DNA of 64,000 nucleotides from positions 5,395,501 through 5,459,500 of the forward strand of contig NC_081823.1 in the NCBI RefSeq assembly GCF_030704535.1, written 5' to 3'. The DNA is from Vitis vinifera (Eukaryota > Streptophyta > Magnoliopsida > Vitales > Vitaceae). Shown piece by piece: positions 33,104-42,831 of this stretch. How positions within the stretch are numbered: the first letter of the stretch is position 1; every line of letters starts with the position of its first letter. The notes beneath the pieces are model-generated. The model did not search any database, was not told the origin of the DNA, and worked only from the letters and a program-made list of their open reading frames with translations. The translations under genes were made by a program, and so were the position numbers.

Positions 33104-36073
33104 ATGGAATTGATGACTTCTGTTTTGGGTTCAGTGGTAGCTGAAATTTCTCGATTTTTTTGTGGCTTTATCTGGTCGGAAACTAAGAATTCCGTCAGAT
33201 TCAAATCAAACTTCAATGACTTGGAAAAGAAGTTAGAGCTTTTAAAAGATGTTCGATACAAGATGGAGAATGAACTTGATGATTCAGTTTCAATGCCCAA
33301 AGTAACTGGGTGGCTTACAGAGGTTGAAGGGATCCAGGATGAAGTGAATTCTGTTCTACAAAGTATAGCAGCCAACAACAAGAAGCGTTGTGGTGGTTTC
33401 TTTAGTTGCTGTCAATGGAGCAGGGAACTCGCTAAAACACTCGAGAAGGTACAGATGCTTCAGAAAGAGGGCAATTCCATCATTTCTATGGCTGCTGCCA
33501 ACCGAAAAGCCCATGCAGTGGAGCACATGCCTGGACCATCAGTCGAAAATCAGTCGACAGCATCACAAAATCTAGCCAGAATCATGGATCTGCTGAATGA
33601 TGATGGAGTCAAGAGTATTGGTGTCTGGGGTATGGGGGGTGTGGGCAAAACTACCCTGGTAAAGAACTTGAACAACAAGCTCGAGAATGCTTCTTCTGCA
33701 CAACCTTTTGGGGTTGTCATATGGGTCACTGTGTCCAAGGATTTGGACTTGAGAAGGATCCAAATGCAAATAGCTCACAGATTGAATGTGGAAGTGAAAA
33801 TGGAAGAAAGCACAGAGAGTTTGGCTGTTAAATTGTTCAGGAGACTGAAGAGGACAGGCAAGTTTCTTCTCATTCTGGATGATGTTTGGAAGGGAATTGA
33901 TTTGGACGCTTTGGGTGTCCCAAGGCCTGAAGTTCATACGGGTTGTAAGATCATAATAACAACTCGGTTTTTAGATGTTTGCAGGCAGATGAAGATAGAT
34001 AAAAGAGTAAAAGTGCAGATCTTGAATTATGATGAGGCCTGGGAATTGTTTTGTCAAAATGCAGGTGAGGTAGCCACCTTAAAGCCTATAAAACCGTTAG
34101 CGGAGACCGTTACGAAAAAATGTGACGGATTGCCTTTGGCCATAATCATCATGGCCACATCTATGAGGGGGAAGAAGAAGGTTGAGCTTTGGAAGGATGC
34201 TTTGAATGAGCTACAAAATTCACAGCCAGAAAATATCCCGGGGATCGAGGATCAGGTTTATAGAGTCCTAAAGTGGAGTTACGATTCATTGCAGGGTAAG
34301 AACATGAAATCTTGCTTCCTATTTTGCTCCCTGTTTCCTGAGGATTTTTCGATTGATATAAGTGAACTGACGAAATACTGGCTAGCGGAAGGCTTAATAG
34401 ATGAACACCAAACCTATGACAATATCCACAACAGAGGATTTGCGGTAGCTGAATATCTCAAGGACTGCTGTTTGTTGGAAGATGGTGACCCCAAAGAAAC
34501 CACCGTGAAGATGCATGATGTGGTTCGTGATGTTGCGATATGGATTGCGTCTTCGTTGGAGCATGGATGCAAATCCCTAGTGCGCTCAGGAATCAGATTG
34601 CGTAAGGTATCAGAGTCTGAAATGTTGAAGCTTGTAAAGAGAATTTCTTACATGAATAATGAAATTGAAAGGCTGCCTGATTGTCCAATATCTTGCTCAG
34701 AGGCAACTACTTTACTTCTACAAGGTAATTCCCCCCTTGAGAGAGTTCCTGAGGGCTTCCTACTAGGCTTTCCAGCACTAAGGGTACTCAATCTGGGTGA
34801 AACCAAGATCCAAAGATTGCCTCATTCCCTTCTCCAGCAGGGTGAACTCCGCGCTCTTATACTAAGGCAGTGCAGTTCCCTTGAAGAATTACCTTCACTG
34901 GGAGGGCTTAGAAGACTACAAGTGCTTGATTGCAGTTGTACTGACCTCAAGGAATTACCAGAAGGGATGGAGCAGCTGAGCTGCTTAAGGGTTTTGAATC
35001 TATCATACACAAAGCAGTTGCAAACCTTTGCAGCCAGACTAGTGTCTGGGTTGTCTGGTCTGGAGGTTCTAGAAATGATAGGTAGCAACTACAAGTGGGG
35101 TGTGAGGCAAAAGATGAAAGAGGGAGAAGCAACATTTAAGGACCTAGGGTGCCTGGAGCAACTAATTCGCTTAAGCATCGAATTGGAAAGCATCATATAC
35201 CCCTCCTCAGAGAATATTAGCTGGTTCGGAAGATTGAAAAGCTTCGAATTTTCTGTGGGCTCATTGACTCATGGTGGGGAAGGCACAAACCTTGAGGAAA
35301 GGTTGGTCATTATTGATAATCTTGATCTCTCAGGAGAATGGATTGGGTGGATGTTATCTGATGCAATTTCTCTATGGTTTCATCAATGCAGCGGACTAAA
35401 TAAGATGCTTGAAAACTTAGCGACAAGGAGCTCTGGTTGCTTTGCTAGTTTGAAGTCTCTTTCAATTATGTTTTCCCACTCCATGTTTATACTAACAGGA
35501 GGATCATATGGTGGCCAATATGATCTACTGCCAAATCTAGAAAAACTTCATCTCTCCAATCTCTTTAATCTTGAGAGCATTTCAGAATTAGGTGTTCATC
35601 TTGGACTCAGATTCTCAAGACTGAGGCAATTGGAAGTGTTGGGTTGTCCCAAAATAAAATACCTTCTGTCTTATGATGGTGTCGATCTATTCTTGGAAAA
35701 CCTAGAAGAAATCAAGGTAGAATACTGCGACAATTTGAGGGGTCTATTTATACACAATTCTAGGAGGGCATCATCGATGCCCACTACTCTGGGTTCTGTT
35801 GTTCCAAACTTGAGGAAAGTACAGTTGGGATGTCTTCCTCAATTGACGACTCTAAGCAGAGAAGAAGAGACATGGCCACATCTAGAGCATCTGATAGTGA
35901 GAGAGTGCGGAAATTTGAATAAGCTCCCTCTGAATGTCCAAAGTGCAAACAGCATAAAAGAAATAAGAGGAGAACTGATATGGTGGGACACATTAGAGTG
36001 GGACAACCACGAAACCTGGTCTACTCTCCGGCCTTTTGTCCGGGCCATGGCCTCTCATCCAGGCCAACTGTGA
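33104..36073 (+). CDS. CC-NB-ARC-LRR disease resistance protein (NLR copy 5)
   Basis: Complete single-exon CNL of 989 residues, predicted to be an intracellular immune receptor. I chose the Met at 33,104 (MELMTSVLGSVVAE) by alignment with paralogues; an upstream in-frame Met at 33,059 would add 15 residues. The coiled-coil region covers residues 1-150, with the family CGGFFSCCQ patch near 96. P-loop GMGGVGKTT is at 176-184, kinase-2 LLILDDVW at 255-262, RNBS-B TTR at 286-288, GLPL at 342-345, RNBS-D CFLFCSLFPED at 404-414 and MHD at 470-472. The LRR region ends in the family block LNKLPLNVQSANSIKEI. The C-terminal tail (RPFVRAMASHPGQL) differs from the LQPLFKG-type tails of copies 3 and 6. 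All switch motifs are intact. A Copia-like remnant begins within a few hundred bases downstream. Confidence 0.95.
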   Translation: MELMTSVLGSVVAEISRFFCGFIWSETKNSVRFKSNFNDLEKKLELLKDVRYKMENELDDSVSMPKVTGWLTEVEGIQDEVNSVLQSIAANNKKRCGGFFSCCQWSRELAKTLEKVQMLQKEGNSIISMAAANRKAHAVEHMPGPSVENQSTASQNLARIMDLLNDDGVKSIGVWGMGGVGKTTLVKNLNNKLENASSAQPFGVVIWVTVSKDLDLRRIQMQIAHRLNVEVKMEESTESLAVKLFRRLKRTGKFLLILDDVWKGIDLDALGVPRPEVHTGCKIIITTRFLDVCRQMKIDKRVKVQILNYDEAWELFCQNAGEVATLKPIKPLAETVTKKCDGLPLAIIIMATSMRGKKKVELWKDALNELQNSQPENIPGIEDQVYRVLKWSYDSLQGKNMKSCFLFCSLFPEDFSIDISELTKYWLAEGLIDEHQTYDNIHNRGFAVAEYLKDCCLLEDGDPKETTVKMHDVVRDVAIWIASSLEHGCKSLVRSGIRLRKVSESEMLKLVKRISYMNNEIERLPDCPISCSEATTLLLQGNSPLERVPEGFLLGFPALRVLNLGETKIQRLPHSLLQQGELRALILRQCSSLEELPSLGGLRRLQVLDCSCTDLKELPEGMEQLSCLRVLNLSYTKQLQTFAARLVSGLSGLEVLEMIGSNYKWGVRQKMKEGEATFKDLGCLEQLIRLSIELESIIYPSSENISWFGRLKSFEFSVGSLTHGGEGTNLEERLVIIDNLDLSGEWIGWMLSDAISLWFHQCSGLNKMLENLATRSSGCFASLKSLSIMFSHSMFILTGGSYGGQYDLLPNLEKLHLSNLFNLESISELGVHLGLRFSRLRQLEVLGCPKIKYLLSYDGVDLFLENLEEIKVEYCDNLRGLFIHNSRRASSMPTTLGSVVPNLRKVQLGCLPQLTTLSREEETWPHLEHLIVRECGNLNKLPLNVQSANSIKEIRGELIWWDTLEWDNHETWSTLRPFVRAMASHPGQL

Positions 36074-36199
36074 GGATAACCTGCATGTGTGAGAAAACTC
36101 TGTTGTCTTTATTCCATCCATCTTGTTGAACATGTTCCATGAACCACTACCAAACACATGCTGCTACCTCTTTGATTACAGGTAAATTTGATTGTAAGC

Positions 36200-36800
36200 A
36201 AAGAAGAATTGTTATTTCTATGAATTTTGATAATATATGTCATTGAATTGGCACACATGGAACAGGATCCCTGCAATGAAGGAAGATTGGGTGGTTCACT
36301 AATGGTTATTAGGAAAGGAGAATCTCATCAACCACATCGCTCCACAATCCTAATCGTCCTATTCATATAATTTCCTTGTAGTTGATTTCCATTTATTTGG
36401 CTGTACAAACAATTGTATAAAGCATGTCCAATGATTTATTATGGTATCAGAGCTTTGAAACACTCCAACATGAGCAGCTTCTCCTCCTTCATTGTCTTCT
36501 TTACATTCTCAACCATCATGAGCAGCTTCAGTTCAACCCAAAGCTCTCACAATGCAATATCCTTCATTTCAGGCTTGACCCCTCCACCTCTTTAAGCCAC
36601 TCATTTGCTTTTATATGGTTGAATCTGAGTCATTTTCCACTTCATATCTCGATATTTTATAAAAGTTTCGTCTCCTTTTTCCAGGTACCCTGATCTAAAA
36701 GGTCTGATTCCCAATTCTATAACAGATGCCCCAACAAAGATCTGTACAAGATTCTGCTGCTACTGAAACCACCAAGTCTACGGCATACAAGAACTTTGAT
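36200..36800 (+). mobile_element. Copia-type 5' remnant (LTR end plus primer site)
   Basis: A sequence typical of plant Copia LTR ends (GTTGATTTCCATTTATTTGG, then TTGTATAAAGCATGTCCAATGA) is followed at 36,442-36,453 by TGGTATCAGAGC, the exact initiator-Met tRNA primer site. The outer boundary and the downstream part are not resolved. It is a broken fossil without a recognisable polyprotein. Confidence 0.45.
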
Positions 36801-38051
36801 TGTCTTTTTTTTTTTTTTTTGTATAATCTTTTGGCTTCAATTTGAATTGATTTAGTTTTGATCTTTTAGTTTGCAAAATTTAGCTTTCTAGTCTTATAAA
36901 ATTTCATATGTTATTTGGACAATCACAAAACTTAATGAGTTGGATGTCACATATACCATGTAATATTTCACTAATCATTTGACAAACTTGAATTTGATAA
37001 AACAAAGAGTTAAAATGTTGAATAATCAAATTTGATGATTAATCCCATAGTGATTTAGTGCTACCAAATTTTTTGCATCTACAAATCCATTAGATCAAGT
37101 TCAAGGCAACTCCAACAATCTCAACAAGCTTCAAAAAATTCACATGAATGTTAATAAATTAAATTGAAATTATTAGAATATTGAGACATGCAAAAAAGAG
37201 TCATATAATATGATAGAAAATAAGAACAATTCTTAAGACAATATTAGATTATTCGTTCTTGTATTTGATACAAGTTTAAAGGTCAAAATTACGATGAAAT
37301 AATAAGACGATATTAAAAGTAAGAGATATGAAACTCACATTAATCACACCAAATAATAAGAGTTATGAATAGGAAATATGCAAATCCTAAAACAAGGGGG
37401 AAATCATGAAATTTCAATAACTTTGAGGTCAAGATATTGATTTTTAATATTAATACTCAATTTTGAGATTATATAAGAATTTAAAAAGATTTCATAATAA
37501 TATGTAATTAGCATATTAAAAAAAGTTAAAAATCACTTCTTTTTTTTTTTTTTATGTAAAATAAAGAATAGTATAATCTCTTAGCCTATACTCCCTGAGC
37601 TAAGAGAACCAGTTAGCATAGGATTTGTAAGAATAGTATAATCCCTCTCCAACCAATGTTGCACATATCACATGCCTGATCATTAGGGCAAAAAACCGAA
37701 AAAGTGGTTTGAGTGGCACTTTGTGTGGATAATTGAAGAGCTTGGTTTTCCTTCCTACCATTTCAATCCTTGCAAGATGCTCATCCACCCTTTCTTTAAT
37801 TCTTTTCAATAATGAATGAGAGAATATATTTGATTGTTCCAACGTTATAAAACGCGCCATGACTGAGGCCCTTTATTTCCCCTTTCTTTTTCTTTATTAA
37901 AGTAGCAAAAGAAGTGTCCCCTCTTTAGCTTTTGCTTTTGAATTACACCATTTGTAAGAAAATTAGTACCCTTACAAGAGTTGCACTCATTCTGCAAATC
38001 CTTGCCTTGAAAATTTTAATTTCTTACTTCTCTTTTACCACAATTCCGCAA
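36800..38051. other. Intergenic DNA upstream of NLR copy 6
   Basis: No gene is supported. The stretch 37,300-37,470 matches 19,210-19,395. The stretch 37,640-37,920 resembles 29,560-29,990. The last 130 bp (from about 37,920) is the NLR 5' flank, also seen at 20.9, 48.5, 51.0 and 52.8 kb. These patches show that this spacer was assembled by duplication of cluster DNA. Confidence 0.5.
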
Positions 38052-41039
38052 ATGGAATTTGTGATTGCATGCCTGAGTTCAGCAGTATCATCGTTTTCTG
38101 AACATCTTTGTGGCTTCATCTGCTCCAAAGTTGGGAATCCCTTCACCTTCAAGTCTAATTATAGTCATCTGCAACAGGAGCTGCAACGTCTAAACGATCT
38201 GAAATCCAGAGTGGAAAGGGACCACGATGAATCGGTTCCAGGAGTAAATGACTGGTCGAGAAATGTTGAAGAAACTGGCTGTAAAGTGAGATCGATGCAA
38301 GCAAAGATAGATGCCAACAAAGAGAGGTGTTGTGGTGGCTTCAAAAATCTCTTTTTGCAAAGCAGGGGAGTGGCAGAGGCACTGAAGGAGGTACGAGGGC
38401 TTGAGGTACGAGGAAATTATCTTGAGGATTTGCTGGCTGCCAGTCGTCAAGCAAGAGCAGTGGAGCTTATGCCTGTGGAATCAATTGTTCATCAACCCGC
38501 AGCATCCCAAAATTTAGCCACAATTATGAATCTGCTGAATGATGATGCAGTTAGAACAATTGGAGTTTGGGGTCAGGGAGGAATAGGCAAAACTACTCTG
38601 GTTAAGAATTTGAATAACATGCTTAAGGATGCTTCTTCAACTACTCCACCTTTTAGCATTGTCATATGGATCACCCTGTCCAGGGAGTGGGACCTCAATA
38701 GCATCCGGGTACAAATCTCTCAGAGATTGGAAATGAAAGAGAAAACCAACGAAAGTCCGGACAGTCTGGCTGCTAGAATCTGTGAAAGACTGAAGAAGGA
38801 AGTAAAGTTTCTCCTCCTTCTGGATGATGTTTGGAAGGAAATTGATTTGGATGCTTTGGGTATTCCCCGACCTGAAGACCACGCGGCTTGTAAAATCATA
38901 TTGACAACCAGATTTTTAGATGTTTGCCGGGGGATGAAGACAGACAAAGAGGTTGTCATTCATGTCCTGAACGATGATGAAGCGTGGAAACTGTTCTGTA
39001 AAAGTGCAGGGGAGGAAGCCAATTTAGAAGATGTTGAACCAGTTGCGAGGGCAATAACTAAAGAATGTGGAGGACTGCCCTTAGCAATAAATGTGATGGG
39101 AACATCCATGAGAAAGAAGACTAATAAACACCTCTGGATGAATGCATTGAAGGAGCTGCAAAAGTCGGTGCCGTATAACATCCCCGGGGTTGAGGATAAG
39201 GTTTACAAGTCTTTGAAGTGGAGTTATGATTCCTTGCAAGGTAATAATATCCGATCCTGCTTTTTGTACTGCTCTTTATATCCTGAGGATTTCTCAATTG
39301 ATATAAGCCAACTCGTACAATGCTGGCTGGCGGAAGGCCTTTTAGATGTAGATGAACAACAAAGCTACGAGGATATCTACAATAATGGAGTTGCTTTAGT
39401 AGAAAATCTCAAGGATTGTTGTTTGCTGGAAAATGGTGATGATGACAGAAGCGGCACTGTGAAGATGCATGATGTAGTTCGTGATGTCGCGATTTGGATT
39501 GCATCCTCCTCAGAGGATGAATGTAAATCTCTTGTTCAATCCGGAATTGGATTGAGGAAATTCCCAGAGTCCAGATTGACACCATCTTTGAAGAGAATTT
39601 CTTTCATGAGAAATAAAATAACATGGCTGCCAGATAGTCAGAGCTCGGAGGCCTCCACTTTGCTTTTACAAAATAATTACGAACTTAAGATGGTTCCTGA
39701 GGCATTCCTGCTCGGATTTCAAGCACTCAGGGTCTTGAATCTAAGTAATACCAACATCCGGTGATTGCCTCTTTCCCTCATCCACCTTGGTGAACTTCGT
39801 GCCCTTTTATTAAGCAAATGTCGTAGCCTCAAAAAATTACCCCCTGTGGGGCGGCTTAGTAAACTACAAGTGCTGGATTGCAGTAATAGTGGTATCCTGA
39901 AATTGCCAGAAGGGATGGAGCAGTTGAGCAACTTACGGGAATTAAACTTGTCAGGCACTAAGGAGTTGAAAACCTTCCGAACTGGATTGGTATCAAGGCT
40001 GTCTGGTTTAGAGATTCTGGACATGAGTAACAGTAACTGTAGATGGTGTCTGAAGACAGAGACAAACGAGGGAAACACAGCACTACTTGAGGAGCTAGGA
40101 TGTCTGGAGCGATTAATTGTTTTAATGGTGGACTTGAATGGCACCACACATCCCTCTTCGGAATATGCTCCTTGGATGGAAAGGTTGAAAAGCTTCAGAA
40201 TTAGGGTACATGGAGTTCATGGCCGAATTTCTCCTTTAGGCTTCAAGATTTTCAGACAGGTTAAAAAAAATCTACTCAAGAACAAAGATGCAAAATTTGA
40301 GGAAAGAAAGCTTTTACTTTCGGGATTGGATCTGTCAGGCAAATTGAATGGATGCTTGTTAACATGTGCAGCCGTTCTTGAACTGGAAGGTTGCAAGGGG
40401 TTAAATAATCTGTTTGATAGTGTTGGTGGCTTTGTTTATCTCAAGTCACTTTCTATTTCGTCTTCCAACGTCAGGTTCAAGCCAACAAGAAGACATCGTT
40501 CCCCAAATGACCTACTTCCAAATCTAGAGGAACTTAACCTCGTGGATCTCCTTAGCCTAGAGAGCATTTCAGAATTAGTTGGGAGTCTTGGACTCAAATT
40601 TTCAAGGCTAAAAGTAATGACGGTGCTCTGTTGTTCGAAACTAAAATATCTTCTCTCTTGTGATGATTTTACTCAACCCTTGGAAAAGCTGGAAACAATT
40701 TGCTTACGATACTGTCCCGATTTGAGTGATATGTTCATTTACAGTTCAGGGCAGACCTCAAAGTCATATCCTGTTGCTCCAAACTTGAGGGAAATATACT
40801 TATCAAGCCTTCCCAAATTGAAGACTTTAAGCAGACAAGAAGAAACATGGCAACATCTAGAGTATATTTATGTGGAAGAGTGTAAAAGTCTGAAGAAGCT
40901 ACCTTTGAATGAGCAAAGTGCAAATACTTTGAAAGAGATAAGAGGAGAGGAGGAGTGGTGGAAGCAATTGGAGTGGGATGATGATGTTACCAGCTCCACT
41001 CTCCAGCCTCTTTTCAAAGGTCCAGAGTGGTGGCCCTGA
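38052..41039 (+). pseudogene. CC-NB-ARC-LRR gene with a single in-frame stop (NLR copy 6)
   Basis: Close paralogue of NLR copy 3. The frame from MEFVIACLSS at 38,052 to the C terminus at 41,039 is open for 996 codons except for one TGA at 39,762-39,764. There, copy 3 has CGA (Arg, in RIQRLPLSL) and this copy reads NIR-stop-LPLSL. The truncated product would have 570 residues: coiled coil, NB-ARC and the first LRRs. P-loop GQGGIGKTT is at 174-182, followed by LLLLDDVW, TTR, CGGLPLA and an intact MHD. No other lesion is seen, so the stop is recent. It may be one allele, a truncated immune protein, or a dead gene. Differences from copy 3 cluster at about 40,200-40,310 in the LRR. The 5' leader and 3' flank are also shared with copy 3. 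Confidence 0.9.
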
Positions 41040-42519
41040 TCATCTGAAGACAACTCGGAGAGGAGAGTTCTAACAGCTTCCTCTTACGGGGAATAAACCC
41101 AGGCACTGATCATGTGAGCTCTTCCGTCACCCACTTCACTTTTCTATTTCATTTTCTTTAACACGTAGTTCATTCTGCTGCACCTGCATGGAGTGCTGTA
41201 GATTTCTCCTTCTTACTTCCACTATATACTTAGCAAAATACATTTAAATATGTATGTTAAATAAATTAAAGTGGTTATTCAACTAAAATCAATATAATTT
41301 TGTTGACTGGAATGATTATTTAGCTTTGATTTCTTACAACACTTAAAAATTGAGACTGCTAATGTTAAGTTTGTCAGCTTCTTTAAACCTAATAGTATGA
41401 CGTAGGTCCAAACTTGCACTTTGTACATTAAATATTTCTAAGGAGTTGATTAGATCCTAACTTATAGAGACCAATAATTAGTTTTTACTTTATATTACCT
41501 CTACTTAGTTTAAGCTATAAAAACTTGGAAACTCAAACAAAAAGCTTTGGTATGTGCTTCTCTTTTAACACAATATGTAAACAAAGGTTATATAAACATA
41601 TGATAAATTTGATACTATGGTTCTAAGAAACTAGTAGAAAAAAAAAATATTAAGGAGTATAATTTTGATAAGTTTGGTTTACCATGAAAAATGCAAAAGA
41701 AAATCAAATAAGTTAAAAACTTATGCTTTTTCAAATTATTTATTCTTTATATTAAAAAGAAAAAATAAGTGAAACTAATGAGTTCAAAAAAATGGATAAA
41801 AATAATTTCTTAATTGTAAATTTATTTTTTCTCTTTATTTTCTTTCCTTTAGATTTTTTAAGATTAATGAAACTTAGGGTTAATTAACTCACTTGCATGC
41901 TCAATCCTTTAAGATTATCCTCATATATCTTCCAAGTTGTTTAACCAATTGCATTAGGCCTTAATTCCAAACCATGTTAGAATCGAAGTATTAGACCTAA
42001 ACTTATTATTTCTCTCTTATTTGAAATAGATGCTTGTTTTTGGTCTATTAATTTGAACAAATTAGGTGTGATCATTGGTGAACGATATTAGAAGATAGAA
42101 GATTGAGAAAGCAAAATTGACACCTTGTACATCATAGTTTTATTTTGTTTCATATTAATAAGTGATTGTTGTGTTTGAATTCAATTTGTGAGTTTTTTTT
42201 TTTTTTTACTCATTTTTAATCCAAATGGTATATTTGTTGGTTTTACTAATAATAATGTGCTTTAGGAGTTGTAGGGCTAACATACTTAAAAGGTGCATGT
42301 GACCATTTGACATTGGACTATATGTTAAATTATTTATCATTTCCTATAATCCACATTATTCAATAACTTTTAACTTTATCTTTATAGTAGTCATTCTCCA
42401 CTTAGCTGTACTAACTCACCTCAACATTTTTGTTATTTTTTTTTTCAGATTCAGTTGATGTGGCTTCTTATGACAAAGAATAAGAACATGGTGTTTGATA
42501 TAATGTTTGAGAGATTTTC
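41040..42519. other. 3' flank of NLR copy 6 and AT-rich spacer
   Basis: 41,040-41,600 repeats the 3' flank of NLR copy 3 (24,000-24,400) with extra DNA at about 41,250-41,440. From 41,600 the spacer is AT-rich, with no gene seen, up to the target site of the Copia element. Confidence 0.5.
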
Positions 42520-42524
42520 TTTAT

Positions 42525-42831
42525 TGAAGAATTTGAAGAAAAATATGAAGAATTTGAAGACAAATTATGGAGGAACACCTCAATTCATTCTGTGATCTTT
42601 TTTTTTTTTTTAAAGCATAAATAAATAGCCTACAGATATGAGACAATTCCGGAATGGAATTTCCCTTACATGGAAAGTGAATAAACTCTTACATGGGAAG
42701 TGAATAAACTACTCTTACATGGAAAGTGAATAAACTACCTTGCTAGAATTACTCCTAAATCAATTATAATAAAGGTTGTACATTACACTAATTAGGGAAG
42801 TAAACAGAGGATGCTGGCTTGATTTCCAACA
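42525..42831 (-). repeat. Copia LTR (3' LTR in element orientation)
   Basis: 307-bp LTR from TGAAGAATTTG to TTTCCAACA on the plus strand. It contains tandem copies of a unit around CTTACATGGAAAGTGAATAA. Confidence 0.93.

Noticed and set aside
37600-37860. 86-codon minus-strand open frame (MARFITLEQSNIF...)
   Set aside because: It lies in a patch duplicated at 29.6-30.0 kb, where the frame is not kept, and no family is recognised.
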